Shown here piece by piece: positions 20,824 through 41,881 of a stretch of DNA of 64,000 nucleotides (the first letter of the stretch is position 1; every line of letters begins with the position of its first letter). Position numbers and translations under genes: made by a program. The stretch covers positions 97,464,001 through 97,528,000 of the forward strand of contig OZ231127.1 in assembly GCA_965153355.1 (NCBI GenBank), written 5' to 3'. A model generated the notes under the pieces. It was not told the origin of the DNA, made no database searches, and worked only from the letters and a program-made list of their open reading frames with translations. The DNA is from Flaccisagitta enflata (taxonomy: Eukaryota; Chaetognatha; Sagittoidea; Aphragmophora).

Positions 20824-23260
20824 TGACGGGAAATTTCTCAAGGCAAAGAAAGGAAGGATATTCGATATCGGTGAAATGCAAAACAAACGAAATACAGGGT
20901 GAACTACCTCAAGTGGGGGTAATATAACTATAAGCTAATTCCTCATGAATTTTTAAAAGTTGTTTTTGGTAGGGATTTGTTTCTTTTTGTTAGCTTGAAA
21001 TGAGTAATTTGAATTGATAGATTGATTGATTGTAGTTGCTCATTTATGCATCTATCATAATATAACAGATTGTTATAGAGCCATAACAAAAGATCAATGG
21101 AGTCAAAGATTTGGTCCGCTAGTAAATAAATATAAACAATAAATAGAAAACCCCCAGTTAAAAAAGAACAAATAATCATAACATCAAGGAATTATGAATG
21201 GCTTCTATTTTTGTCAAAAACATGACAACTCCCGCAGCAATCACAGTCAAACAATCAATTTTCTAGCTCTGCTTGATAACAGTGCTCAAGGCTTTCACAA
21301 CTTGATTCCAGTGAACGGCATATCTTTCCAAGAATTTGCTGCGACAAAGTTGAAAGGAGCTGTAGAGGTCTTTATAGCTTAAAGTTTGGCGGATACTCTG
21401 GATTATATCTAGATATCTTGATTATACCTAAAACTTGGTAAAAGATGAGGTATGAGTATACCTTTTACTTTCCCTCACTTGAACTTGTTCACCGTGTATT
21501 GTGTAATGAAAATGAAATGGCTGTCACGCATATCCATAGGTTTTAGGACTCCTCAACTTTCTCACGCAGGTCATTTGAAAATCGTCCTAATAAGTTCTAT
21601 GGGGCCTCTGACCTGCTTCCTCTTACTTGTAAACACAATCATGTAAAGTAGGGCTATGGGTGACCACCAGAGATTGGAGGGCGGCTACGTAGTGCAAATC
21701 CCCTTCTCCCACACATATCAAAAACATAGTGGATAAGACGGTAGCCGTTTAGCTAACATATTATCCATGCATTTAAGAGAGTCTCAATAATCTTTTTATC
21801 AAGCAGATTTAGGTTGTCAAACGTCCCACCTTAAATGAGGGTTTTTCGTGGCAATTCGTGAGCGAGGCACTCAAAAAAACAACATTTTAGTGCGAGTCGA
21901 TTAGAGTTGATGAGCCCTTTACGACAAATTATCAGTCATCGGCATTTATTTGTAATCAACCTTTGGTCTCTATGAAAAGTGCAACAAAATGTAACTTACA
22001 AAAAATCTTGATGAAATCAATTTTTTATCAATAGACTGAACTTTTAATTTCAGAAAAAAAAAAACCTTCAAAAGATGATTATTCCTGTATAGTATGTGCT
22101 TATATGTGCTTATGTAGCATATACTTACTAATCCATTTTTAGGTATGACCTAATCTTATTGGTTAAGATAATCAAAACCTATGGATAAGTAATTTTTATG
22201 CAGAAAATAAGACTTTTGTTTTAACTTATTGAAAACAACAATTATGAATATTTCCATTTATGGTATTAGGTTTAGGGAAAAGGCTAGCGCTGACTTCTGG
22301 CACTGACTGGGATAGTCAATTCAGCAAAGGTTAAATCTAATTTCAAAAAAGGTAACCTTTATTCTCAATCAGATACGGAGAAGAGGTAAGAGATAATGGC
22401 CAGAGATCCGATCTGTTAGGAAATTTTTACGCCAAAATTTCGAATCGCAGAAGTCAGAGATACGTACGTGCGTGGAGTGGATTGTGAATGGTAGAAGGTG
22501 GCAAATTGGAGTCAAGAATTCGTCGCTGATTTTGTTCTTTTGCTTTTTCGACATTTTTTTTCATCTTGTTGCAAGCAGGCAAGTAAAATTGTAGCAATGG
22601 GAATTGGGAAATAAAACAATGAATCTATTCTAAACTATGGATTCATTGTTTGTGGGCATATGCACTTCTTGCTTTCATCTACAAATGACGTGTCACTTTA
22701 AACCATGACACGGCATAAGTATCAAGCAAATCAAAAAACAAATTTAAGTAGACAAACCAACATGCGCACCGGGTTGATTGTCAAACGTCTGCATGATAAA
22801 CCAACCGAGAGACCGATGAACAGACGGGTGATCGACTGACGGACAGACGGACATGGCTATTAGCTTGTACCCCTACAACAGAAAGTCAAATTTCTGATCA
22901 TCTACAAGTAGGTTTTGATGGATCTGCATCTTGGGGTCACATTGAAACCGAATTTGGAGTGCTTGACACGATTTCATCCATCCGCATTTGATCTAGCAGT
23001 GAACTACTAAAATGAAGATTTCCGGCAATTTTGACACTTTTTTTGCTATTTTGAAGCTTTTTCGCTAGTTTAAAGAAATTCCGTTTGAAAAGTTCCAACT
23101 TATCTGTAAATGATATCTAAGCTACTGTGCATGCAATCATTGCAATCTAGCAATGGCTTTCTGATGATACCTTTGTGGTTTATAATATTGCTTAAAATAT
23201 GTAACAAATATACGCTATCTATAATGGGACTATTTACCGAACGATAAACAAGTTGGGTTG
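20824..23260. other. no gene recognised
   Basis: This is AT-rich sequence with only short chance reading frames. It holds a degraded foldback-family piece at about 21590-21690 and a fragment of the hairpin-end family at about 22740-22880 (GACGGACAGACGGACA). Confidence 0.5.
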
Positions 23261-23265
23261 AATAA

Positions 23266-23460
23266 AATAAGGCCGAATACACCCAGTTGCGTGAGGGTGG
23301 GCAGGGGCTGTATTTTAGCTGTATTTGATCATTTGGGCGAAGCAGTGAAGCCGAAGACTGCAAAAAACAAAAAAAAGTAAAGTTTGACGAACTGACAGGT
23401 TGACGGACCAACAGACGGACCGACAAATGGGGGTGTCGAGTCGTGTAGCACGAGACTAAA
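23266..23460 (+). repeat. hairpin-end dispersed repeat, near full length
   Basis: It starts AAGGCCGAATACACCCAG, continues GGGTGGGCAGGGGC and a GACGGACC core, and ends with hairpin TCGTG-TAG-CACGA (23441-23453), then GACTAAA. The stem sequence differs from the common AGTCGCG/CGCGACT form but still pairs. Confidence 0.75.
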
Positions 23461-23517
23461 GATTGAAGATATGATTAAGATACAAGTAACACAATTGCAA
23501 AAGGAAAATGAAATCAT

Positions 23518-23518
23518 T

Positions 23519-23614
<96 letters not shown>
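23518..23614. repeat. (GA)n microsatellite
   Basis: About 45 GA dinucleotides preceded by (GT)n. Confidence 0.95.
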
Positions 23615-23615
<1 letters not shown>

Positions 23616-24135
23616 ACAGGTCGCCCAAGGGCAACATGTGGTCAGCGATACCCATTGCCCTGCATGGTTGCATGGTTTTAAATCGAAATGAGAGGAAGCA
23701 GGGCAGCGGCCCCTAAGGGAACAAAGTCCTGTAGAACACAGCGGGACTTTTGTTTGTCCATCCATCTATCCGTTCGTCCATCCATCAATCCCCCCAGCCC
23801 CTTTCAGGTCTGATATCTGCTCTCGCAGGCCTGAAATCTGCCCTCACGGGCTTGAAATCTGCCGCACGTTCAGGGCCAAAGGACAGTTTTCAAGCCTGAG
23901 AAAAGCGAATTTCGGGCCTGAGAAGTACAATTCAGGGCCTGAGAGGGCAGATTTCAAGCCTGAGGCAGATTTCCAGGCCTGAGAGGGCAGATTTCAGGCC
24001 TGAGAGGGCCAGGGTGGGACTAGCGTAATGGACCGACGGACGGACAGACGGATGGATGGATGGATGGATGAACAGACGGACAGACGGACAGACGGACAGA
24101 CCCTCGTATAGAGATGCGTTGCTGACGGACACATC
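23615..24135. mobile_element. foldback-family element fused to a hairpin-end repeat
   Basis: The left arm (GGTCGCCCAAGGGCAACATG, GCAGCGGCCCCTAAGGG, GTCCTGTAGAACACAG, TTTGTCC) leads into inverted GGCCTGAAATCTGCCCTC / GAGGGCAGATTTCAGGCC arms. Instead of the matching right end, the sequence switches at about 24025 to a GGACGGACAGACGG core and a GTATAGAGATGCG end, as in the hairpin-end family. Confidence 0.65.
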
Positions 24136-24249
24136 TAAAAACAAAGCCAATGGATAATGTGAAAAGCCTGCCACTTTTTTCCTACCAGGCGCTGCCCAAA
24201 AAGAGGGACTGACTATTCTGGCATTAAGGCAGCGAGATCCTCTTTCGTT

Positions 24250-32707
<8,458 letters not shown>

Positions 32708-33591
32708 GATATTGGGTATTGGCGACCAATGTTTGTACAGTCAGCATTTGGTCAGGAGTAGTACCGCAACAAGTAACTCGGGGTTACAATATTGTCATGG
32801 ACCGTTGGGCACGGGCATAGAATCCTCCCCTCATCTCCTTACACAACACACACACAAACTTTCACAACCGCGGCATCAAAAATGTGCATTTACACACATT
32901 CCGATTCAAGTGTTGATGGACGAATGGACAGACTGACAGGAAAGCAAAGCCTTTCACAAGGTCGCTTGTTTGGGACGCAAAACTGCCAGTAAACGTCAAA
33001 AAGCTAAGTTTGAAAGCCGGTGAAAAAGTCGCGTAGCACGCGATTAAAACGCTCATGAAAGAAAAAAAACAAAAAAAAACTTGAAACTCATGAACCAATC
33101 TGACAGAAACTGTTACGCATTTCAAAAAGCCACTTTTTGATTGGTTGGTTGGTTGGTCAGTAAATTGGTTGGTCGGTTGGATAATTGATCTGTGGCTTGG
33201 TTGGTAGGTTGGTCCGTCTGTCCATCAGTCACAACTGTCAATCATGACATTTTTGTCATCAAAGCTTCTGCAAGAGTGCGTGAATAGCCTCCTAAATCAC
33301 TGCCCCTGCCCACCCGCACACAACTAGGATTGCACTGTATCCAATCTTGTTCAAATGTGACAGTGTAATTCTATCTCTATTCAGTTGTCCATCCGTCGGT
33401 CCATCCATCCGTCAGTCTGTCTGTTACCCTTTTTCAAAATTGACCCAAATAGTGATTTCTGCATAAAACTGCCCCTGCCCAACCACATCACAGCCTCTAC
33501 CCTGCCCCACAATGCCCCTGCCCACTTGTATTACTGCTCCTGCCCAGCCGCCAGCAACTAATTATTGGCCGTGTATCCGGCCTTGTTTTGT

Positions 33592-35200
33592 TGAAGAGCA
33601 TTAAAAGATGATAGGTGCAGATGGAGTCAATAAGTGAAATTTGCTCAACTTTGAAAGATCACAGACGCATCATTTTTTGACCAATTGGACTGAAATTCAT
33701 GAGCTTCTGAAAGCATTTTTTATGCTCTTTCAAATGAGCCCGGCCAAAAATATTTTCTCCCAACCGTGTAAAAGATATGAGCATTCAAAGTTGAAAGGTC
33801 TAAAGCCCAAAATCATCAACAACCACCACAGCTGTTATTTGGCATTTTTCAACCAAAAATCCTTTTTATTTTTAGTTTTTTGGCTAAAGTCAACAAGTTG
33901 CAACATAATTTGACCAAAAAAATTGATGTTTTGAATTTTCGTCATTTTTTACAACCACCTCCATCAGGATGTGAATTTTGGCCAATTTGACCCCCTTGCC
34001 CCTACCCCATGGGGCACCCCCCTGCACTACCCAACCTCATACCTTTGGACATGTCTGAGCTACCAGACCATATGAAAAAATGTGCTTAATCATGAAATAA
34101 TCATGGTTTTTAAAAAATTTGAAGTTGAAGGGTGCTGTGTCATTTTCTCCCCTTTTTTGACCATTTTCGCCAACTTTGGTGCAAATGGGGTATCACTGGG
34201 CAATGCTGACAAGCCAAAACTCCCCATTTTCCATCTTAGAATAGGTCAAAGGGCACTCTGACTCACCGCCAATGATTTTTTTGCGATTCACCTAAATATG
34301 GGACATGCTAGTGGGGGTGCTAGAGATTTTGACTGCCCCTCTCACTGTAATGTCATTGGTGCTGTATACATGTTCAAATTGTGTTCGATCAACCAATTTG
34401 TTTTTTTTTAGCACTGTTGCTTGTTTTTAATTAAAAGTGATAATTAATTGTAATTGGTGTTTTAAGTGTATAATTGGTCTTTTATCTTAAGATTCTTGGT
34501 TTTTATACTTTATCAAAACCTACTCTTATTCAACTACCTTCATTCAAAAGTAAACTTGGTAGAAAACACTGCTTCTTAGTCAAATTTAAATAAACTTTTG
34601 GGGACAGACTATATTTCAATTCAGTTTTTGTAAACATAACTTCTAAAATATTTATCTTTTCTCATGTGAATTGCTGATTTAAAGGTTCATTTGAGGTCAG
34701 CGTATGGCAGAGACATACACACAGAGTATTTCTGGAGACAATTTGTTTCATGAAAATATTTGTTGCATCATAATTATTCAACTATAGTTAAAAAATGGGG
34801 TGTAACACTAAATGTTGACATCAATTGCTCGCCGTCATATGTAGGCAACAGTCATATCTACAAAACTAAAAAAAAAGTTTTAGTTAGGTGAGATTTGAAA
34901 AGTGATACTAAAGAAATTAAAAGTTATTTTTTTAAAGACCACCCGTTATAAATGTCTTGATTTCACTACAGTTGAAAATGTTTTGCCTGAACTAAGCCTC
35001 TGGAACAGGGTAATCAATGATACCAACTGAGTGGATGAAAAAAAAAGCGCTAGAACCTGCGGCAACATGTCTTGGCATATTTCATTCTAGAACCCAGAAA
35101 ACAGTCACTAAACCGAATTAAAGCAGTCATAGCCAAGGCGGGACATCAGATGAGGTACTGAAAAAAGGAAAACCCCAATCCAGTTGATATTCATTCAGTA
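33592..35200. other. no gene recognised
   Basis: This is AT-rich noncoding sequence. Around 33640-34330 there are pieces such as TTCAAATGAGCCCGGCC and CATGAGCTTCTGAAAGC, which resemble the bodies of the TA-flanked MITEs but without clear ends. Confidence 0.5.
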
Positions 35201-35214
35201 AATGAACATCCTCA

Positions 35215-35825
35215 CACTACTGTCTGACAGCCGATCGAGGGTGAGAATGACATTGCTCTGTTTCTTTTTACAATTTTGCCAATTTCATATGTGTACAATA
35301 CAAGAACAATCGAGAGGGAAATCTTTCCTGCAACGCTTTTTGAAAAAAAATCGATTTTTCACCTACAGAAAAGAGGGTGGTAATGCAGATTCTTGTGAGT
35401 TGTATCGACTCATTTTTTGATTCCATATATTTATTCTATGCAAAATTTCATTTTATTTGATAGGTCACACTACATGGTTTAATACAGAAATAAAGTTTTC
35501 TTATTTTGAGCCATTGTCACTTTTTTGTAACGGTGACTCAAAAAATTTGAATTCTTTGCAAAAGTATACAGTGCAACCTATCAAATGAAAGGGAATTTTG
35601 CCTAGATTAACAATATGGAATCAAAAATTGAGTCAACACACCCCAGTAGAATCTGCATTGAAAACGGGTCTGATTTTTTCTTATTTTAAAAATTACTCGA
35701 AAAGCGCTCCAGGCAAGGTTTTCCTCTCGATTGATCCTGTTTTGTACACATATGAAATTAGCAAAAATGCCAAAAAAACCAGAGTAATGTCGTTTTCACC
35801 CTAAATCGGCTGTCAGACAGTAGTG
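35215..35825. mobile_element. foldback MITE, 611 bp
   Basis: The termini CACTACTGTCTGACAGCCGA and its exact complement at 35805-35825 are perfect inverted repeats. Imperfect inverse matching continues inwards (CAATCGAGAGGGAAATC against CTCTCGATTG; GAATGACATTGCTCTG against AGAGTAATGTCG). There is no coding capacity and no certain target duplication. Confidence 0.75.
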
Positions 35826-36175
35826 ATCATCTAGTGAACAAAGACTTTTATCCTAGTTAGTATTTCTATGATGATTTTAGACTGAATTTTTGTATGAAAG
35901 AAGATCTTGTTGTGATGGGGAATAGGAGCAAAGTGTCAGGTTGATCATATCATTGATTGCATACAACAAGAAATGGCCCAAACTATCAAGATTTCTGTCG
36001 TTGTGGTGTAATGTTGTCCAACTCATATCAGTGAAATATTACATTGTCATATATCATTTCTATATATCATTTCTATATATCATTTCTATTGAAAATCATG
36101 CCAATCTTGTCTTGAAGTCTTTGCCCGCTCTGTTGAAGAAAGACGAAGAAACCGAGTTAAAGAGAATCCCCTAAT

Positions 36176-36300
36176 TTTTAGTCGCTTTGTCCGTCGGTCG
36201 GTTGGTTGGATGGTTGGTTGGTCGATTGGTCTGTCACATTTTACTTTTTTTTATGATTTTATTTTATTTATCCCACTGCTTCTGCCCATATGGTATGCTA
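36176..36300 (-). repeat. hairpin-end repeat fragment
   Basis: TTTTTAGTCGC, a GTCCGTCGGTCGG/TTGGTTGG core, CACTGCTTCTGCCCATATGG. It forms the left flank of the MITE that hosts the BEL element. Confidence 0.6.
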
Positions 36301-36690
36301 TCTTGTTCAAATCAAGAGTCCGCGCGATGACATTAAGTCCCCCTTTGGTATCAGATTGATAGAAAACTCTAATTTTTTGTGATGAATGTTTATTTAAGCA
36401 TCTTTGGGTATTCAATGTGTTTCATATAACCTTTTCTATGTTATCAGAGAGCTTAATAACTTATTTCAGTGTTACCTATCAATTAATTTCAGGAGCAATT
36501 TTGACCACTTTCTTGTTTTGAGAGGTATGCACTCAATTTGATGTAAAATCTAAACGGCTAGAGCTAGTAAGCTCTGCTTGGCGGCATTTGAAAGTCCTTT
36601 TGAAGCTCTTTACATCGGTCACCGATTTTCCTATGTTTCTGTAACTGATAAGTGCAGAAACATAAAAAATACATGCCTGAATTTCGAAAA

Positions 36691-36695
36691 GAAAT
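36691..36695. other. target-site duplication GAAAT, left
   Basis: GAAAT directly precedes the left LTR and is repeated directly after the right LTR at 42365-42369. Five-base duplications are usual for BEL/Pao elements. Confidence 0.9.
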
Positions 36696-37179
36696 TGTGA
36701 ATTTACGGCATAGTTTCTTGCCGTCGGTTCACGCTTTTAGCGATTCGCATGTCTATTTAGCTGAGCGTGAACATGTCCTTATTTTGTCTAATTTGCATAT
36801 TGAGGTGTGGATGAAATGATAAAGCCCGTTGTAATTCTACATAGCCGCCGATATGTCTATTTTTGTGAAGTAAAATCTATTAACGGACAGTTTGCCACCA
36901 CACCTCTCAAAAAAGACACTAAATGGAACAAAAAGAGAGAAAAAATTAGTGTACAGATCGAGATAAAACGATAAAACAATAAAACGATAAACGATAAAAA
37001 CGACGCGATGACGATAAAAATGCCAAGCAAAAAAGGTAAAAAACACGCAATTTTTCAGGATGAAGGAGCGACAGAGAATAAAATCTAAAGCAACTCCGTA
37101 CAGCTACGGAAGCGACACAAAAGGGCAATGTGACAAAAAAATGGCATCGCTAAGGTCAACAAAAGACACATTTTCCACA
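36696..37179 (-). repeat. 3' LTR, 484 bp
   Basis: It starts TGTGAATTTACGGC and ends TTTTCCACA on the plus strand. It differs from the other LTR by one base (CCGTCGG here, CCGCGG there). A G-rich stretch (TTGGGGGGAT on the minus strand, 37180-37189) just upstream in element orientation is a plausible polypurine tract. Confidence 0.93.
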
Positions 37180-37189
37180 ATCCCCCCAA

Positions 37190-39570
37190 TTTATTTTAAT
37201 TAAAATAAATTTCCAAAATAGTTTCGAGAGGGGGGCAAAAAATTTAGGGTAACACATAAAAAAAAAAATAAAAAATAAAAAAGGGGGGGGGGTCGGATAA
37301 GGATGGGGACACACAAACGAGCCAGCATACACCACCCGCGCATTCCCCCCCTGGGGACGAAGGGTGCTACTGCTTCGCAGCTTGCTCAATATACAAACAC
37401 CCCCTTCCCGTCCCCTTACCCGACCATGCTACCCAAAGGACAAAATCGGCGACAAAACTACAGCTAATACAAATGGTATATTCAAATAACGATTCAGATG
37501 GTACATCAATGAGACGCCTTTTTACCCCCATCAAGACCCACCACCTACCGTCTACAGGGCTAGCCCCTAATCACCGACCAAGGTGGCACAGCTGCCCCAG
37601 GCGCGGTTCCAGCTTTTGTCATTATCAACACCACCAATGTCCGCTTGTTGATGAGGGGAGCCAGAATTAACAGATGCAGGTTTTGCACCGCCTGGTAGCT
37701 TGCTTCCAACCGCGGCCTTTGGGGGCTGCGAGGCGGAAGTCCTCGTCAACTGGCGAGACACTTCAGGCTGATTGGTACCAATGATGAAGCGGCAGCTTAA
37801 CTGGCAGCCTTGGGGCCTTGCTGCGCAGCTACCAGGAGAGCGAAAGAAAAAGACAGGAACCAACCCTCACCCTTAGTGGACCGACCCGAGGGATATGACC
37901 AACGACTAACGACCAAAGGAGGCCTGAAACATAACCACAAAAGGCACCATCCACGCCCGGGGGAAATATGGTAACCTGCCCATGGGCCCGCCCAACAAGA
38001 CAGGAAGGGAAGGGACTCAATAAGGGGCAATATAACGCACGCCTCTCTTCATCTCTCCCTTGAAAATCTCACCCTCCACACTCAAACGTTTTACTACCCC
38101 AACCACGACGCTGTCCGGGAGCGTAATCACTCGCGAGTGGAAGAGGCTTCTTTTTGTTGAGATATAGGGATCATTGAGTAGACAGGGGCAGCCGCCAAAT
38201 TGACAATCGACTTGATCGCCCGCACGAAAGAGTCAATTCCACAATGGCCGCCAAGACGAGACACGAGAGAGCTAGCATTGAGGCGTATTTACCTAGGTAA
38301 AGAGGGGATAAGGGGGCCCGGGGGTTTGGGGCACCTTGTGGTATTTCCAGACAGGGGAACATGACCGGAAATACATCAGGGATTAAAAACCAGCAATGAT
38401 AAGAGATACTACACCTAAATAAATAATTAAAAACCTGCCAACGTGTAGATGTCACGTTAAGAATAGACAGAAATAAAAACGCGCAAACGCAAAACGAAAA
38501 ACGAAATCATGTGCTAAAAACGCGAGACGCAAAACAAAAGTAAATAACGATATTCATGAACGACCAATAATAAATAATATAACAATAAGAATGCATAAAA
38601 TTGATAAAAAGGCACAGCCAAAAACCGACAAAACCACCCCACATCCCTTATCCCACTGGGTAACAAAATTACAAGCCCCTCTCTATCCAGAAACCAAGAG
38701 ACAGAGAACAAGAAGGGAACGGGAAAAGAATAGGGAAAGAACAAAAGAACAGGGAAGAGAACGAAAAGAAACGAGAAAGAGGAAAACAAACAGGAAAACG
38801 AGGAGAAAAAGAAAAAGAGAACGAAAGCACACAAGAGAGAACGGGAGAGAAAACGAGAGAGAAAAAACAAACGAGGGAGAAAACAAGAATAAAACAAAAC
38901 AAAACAAAACAAAAGAGAACAAGAACCAAAACAGCCCCCATCACCTAAAATAAGACGACGACGAAGGGGCGCGGAACTCGACTGCCGGAGAATCCCTCCC
39001 TAGTCCCATGGAGGTTGCGCTGAGAGACGTAGCCAATGGAGGAGGAGGAGGAGGAGAAGACGGAGGAAAGAAGGAAGATCGGCGCCATCTTGAAAACGAA
39101 TCGAGACGACAAGCGCCGCCATCTTTTCTTCCTGCATGCGCCGGAAGTGATCACGCGCGCCCTCAAGCAATTGAAAAAACGTCCGGAAGCTACTGTAGGG
39201 TGAATATAAAGAAAACACACAAACAGTGGACGAAAAAACGTTATCAAGACACCAAACAGATAAGGGGCGGGAAAAGAAACGGATATCCATTGAAGCGAAT
39301 TGACACAGTATAAACATAGTCAAGCAATCATCAATGTCAATCATTCTTTCAATTGAACTTATCCGTTTTAGAAGTGTTGATATGGAACACATTGAACTGC
39401 ATCCCATCGCCAATATCCCAAATCCAGCTGTCGAGGGGAACTCCACCGGACAAATGGAATACCATCAAAGAGCTGGGGACGCGTCTGTTCGACATCACGT
39501 GACTTGTAAGGACATGAAGGACGCAAGAGCGGAAATGAGGCGAAGAGTAGAACAGAATGGATGGTAGGAA
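37190..39570 (-). other. internal noncoding region of the BEL element
   Basis: No domain can be supported. A minus-strand stretch near 37960-38000 reads GQVTIFPPGVDG, faintly like the C-terminal tail of BEL integrases, but the surrounding frame does not hold. At 38690-38930 the sequence is GAA/CGAGA-rich low complexity, and at 39040-39060 a GGA run. Confidence 0.5.
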
Positions 39571-39574
39571 TGAA

Positions 39575-41455
39575 TCATTGATTAAATTTACGGCCGTGGA
39601 GGATCGTCGCATGGGCTCGGCCGCACATTTGACACGAAGGTATATTGTTGCAGTATTTTGCAGTGTGTCCCTTCTTGAGACAATGAAAACAAAGTTCGCG
39701 CTTTGATAAAATGTCCACCCTTGAATCGACAGAGACGTCCATTAGAATGGGGCATTGAGATGTTGTATGGGGATGGCCACAAATCCCGCAGAGTCCGTCT
39801 GGCCGCTGTTGGTCACAAAAAGTGGAATCTTTGTCAGGCGGTGCCTGATATCTTTTGATAATTGCCCATCGCTCCACCAACTCCACCAAATTATGGAAGT
39901 TATAATTCCCCCGGCCATCTTGTTTTGATTCAAAGTCCTCCGTCCAAAACTTGTCAGCGAGATGAGGGACCCGACTGTTGAGAATGTCACGAATTCTGTT
40001 GTCTCTGTGACACATCTCTTCCTCTCCACACACCCTCGCAATCTTCTCAGCCTTCAATAATTCCGCATAAAGGAGAAAATGGGCCTTGTAATCATGCGTT
40101 GCGATTGGAGGAGCGGATGCAATTCCATCAAGCAGTGCGCCCACCATGCCTAATTTCCCCTGGAATATCGTGTCCATCCGCTCAAAACACTTCTCCAATT
40201 CAAAGGCGGCAGTCTCTGCTGTCACACCAATTGTCGCCGTCATGATGACATCAGCTACAGGGCCGCTAAACCAATGTGGTAACTCCAAAAGCATGTCCAT
40301 TTCCGTAATTCCCTTATTATTTGCCGCCTCCATAAATCTCCGCTTCAGAATAATGTAATCTGTGGGCGTCAAGGATGTATGCGGTATTCTTGGCCGTGCC
40401 TTTTCCAAATTCTTGTAGCCAATTTCTCTCCATCGAATGAAATTATCCGCATGGGAAGCTGCAAGGAATTTCTCAAAAGCGCCATCTGACAAGGATTGAT
40501 GGGCTAAGCCCTGTCGAGCTGCTTGAGCACCCGTTTGACGCCGCGTTAAAGGAGATGGAGGAGGAGGAGGAGGAGGATTAAGATGATGGCGATGGATTTG
40601 TGTCATCTGAGGTTCGCGGTAATCTGTGGCTGTCGGGCGTTCCTGGGGTGGTTGCTGATGTCGATGACCACCGCCGACTCCTTCCGACTGCTCATGATCT
40701 CCATTCACCTGCCTGACAATCTCACCATCACCAATCGCAGCTCTAGCAATCCAATCACCTTTGACTTGACATTGCATCTGATGATGTTGTTGACGAGCCT
40801 GTTGAGACGCTGGTGGTTGCTGACGGCGCTGCTGGAGCTGTTCGTGTACCGGCTCCTGCATTGCTCCATCCATGGACGAATGATGCGTTGGCCTAACATC
40901 CCACTGCTCTATCGCGCCACCTAATCCACCTCGATTCAGGGCATTCAAATTCATGCGTTGCAATGTCTCGTCAACCGCTTCCGCACCCACCCCCAGCTTA
41001 TGAGGGGCACGTTGGCGATATTTAAGGATCTCCTCCGTTGTTGGGAAATTGTCGGAGTACAAGTCTGTTGCGAAAAATTTCATCTTAGCCCATTTGCTGC
41101 GCACAGTTTTCAGGCTATTTGCAGAGTAAGTCCACAAGTCATATGCACCATCAAGCTCGCCCGATTTCGAAATGTCGTTGGTTTTAGCGAGGTAGCGATA
41201 TACAATTGCTTGAAGACTATCACGCGCAAAGTCTGAATCTGCAGCTGCCATTTCGTCGTCTGGGTTGGTTACCACGTCGTTAAAGGCCATTTGAGCCTCG
41301 TTGAGGGCAACCACCACATTTGCACGCATCTCACGCAGCTCGACGATGAGTTCATGCTGGCAACCCGCAAAATATGATGCCAAGGATGAAATTGAGGTGT
41401 CATGCACACCTCCGCCATCCATCGTTGCCGATGGAGCAGACATTTTAGCGTCCAA
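39575..41455 (-). CDS. gag: BEL/Pao Gag polyprotein
   Basis: This 626-residue structural protein would assemble virus-like particles and package element RNA in the cytoplasm. The N-terminal third is helical in character, the middle is Gln/Pro-rich (about residues 210-310), and then comes a capsid-like region (FEKFLAASHADNFIRWREIG and onward) as in BEL gag proteins. Three zinc-knuckle-like motifs follow: C-x2-C-x3-H-x4-C at about 556-568, a classical C-x2-C-x4-H-x4-C at 589-602, and C-x2-C-x3-H-x4-H at 608-620. It ends in TGA immediately after the third motif, with no pol frame following. The frame is fully open with all Gln codons as CAA/CAG, in contrast to the interrupted genes at 4-12 kb. 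The start at 41455 is the first ATG of the frame. Confidence 0.9.
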   Translation of the reverse strand: MDAKMSAPSATMDGGGVHDTSISSLASYFAGCQHELIVELREMRANVVVALNEAQMAFNDVVTNPDDEMAAADSDFARDSLQAIVYRYLAKTNDISKSGELDGAYDLWTYSANSLKTVRSKWAKMKFFATDLYSDNFPTTEEILKYRQRAPHKLGVGAEAVDETLQRMNLNALNRGGLGGAIEQWDVRPTHHSSMDGAMQEPVHEQLQQRRQQPPASQQARQQHHQMQCQVKGDWIARAAIGDGEIVRQVNGDHEQSEGVGGGHRHQQPPQERPTATDYREPQMTQIHRHHLNPPPPPPPSPLTRRQTGAQAARQGLAHQSLSDGAFEKFLAASHADNFIRWREIGYKNLEKARPRIPHTSLTPTDYIILKRRFMEAANNKGITEMDMLLELPHWFSGPVADVIMTATIGVTAETAAFELEKCFERMDTIFQGKLGMVGALLDGIASAPPIATHDYKAHFLLYAELLKAEKIARVCGEEEMCHRDNRIRDILNSRVPHLADKFWTEDFESKQDGRGNYNFHNLVELVERWAIIKRYQAPPDKDSTFCDQQRPDGLCGICGHPHTTSQCPILMDVSVDSRVDILSKRELCFHCLKKGHTAKYCNNIPSCQMCGRAHATILHGRKFNQ

Positions 41456-41881
41456 TGGAAACTGGCGCGATAACGTCTTTAGAGTCCATTTTGCTTGGAC
41501 GTAATCACTTGCTTAATTCACGTCGAAATTTAGAGTCAGTTAAGCATCGCCTGACGGTTTTTAGCACGCAGAAAATGGACCAGGTTCGCTACCACCGACC
41601 ATGTCAAAGTTCAGCGTCAGTTAAGCATCACCCGTCGGTATTTCGCATGCAAGATCAGGTTCGCCACCACCGACGCCAATGCACGTGGGGAAAGGCGCAA
41701 ATACATTTCGACGATAAAAGGACGATTCATCAGCGATTTATCAACGCGTGTTTCTCTCATTGACATCACGTCCCGGCGCCCCGGCGCCTGGGGCCGTCAC
41801 TTAGCATGACAGCAGCCTTGGGTCAGGGCAGGAGACACGAATAGACGAGTGAAGACGGCGTCGATTTTTAATAGATTTTAC

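Noticed and set aside
37829-38020. Integrase C-terminal remnant in the BEL element (GQVTIFPPGVDG)
   Set aside because: A dozen residues only, no supporting frame around it.
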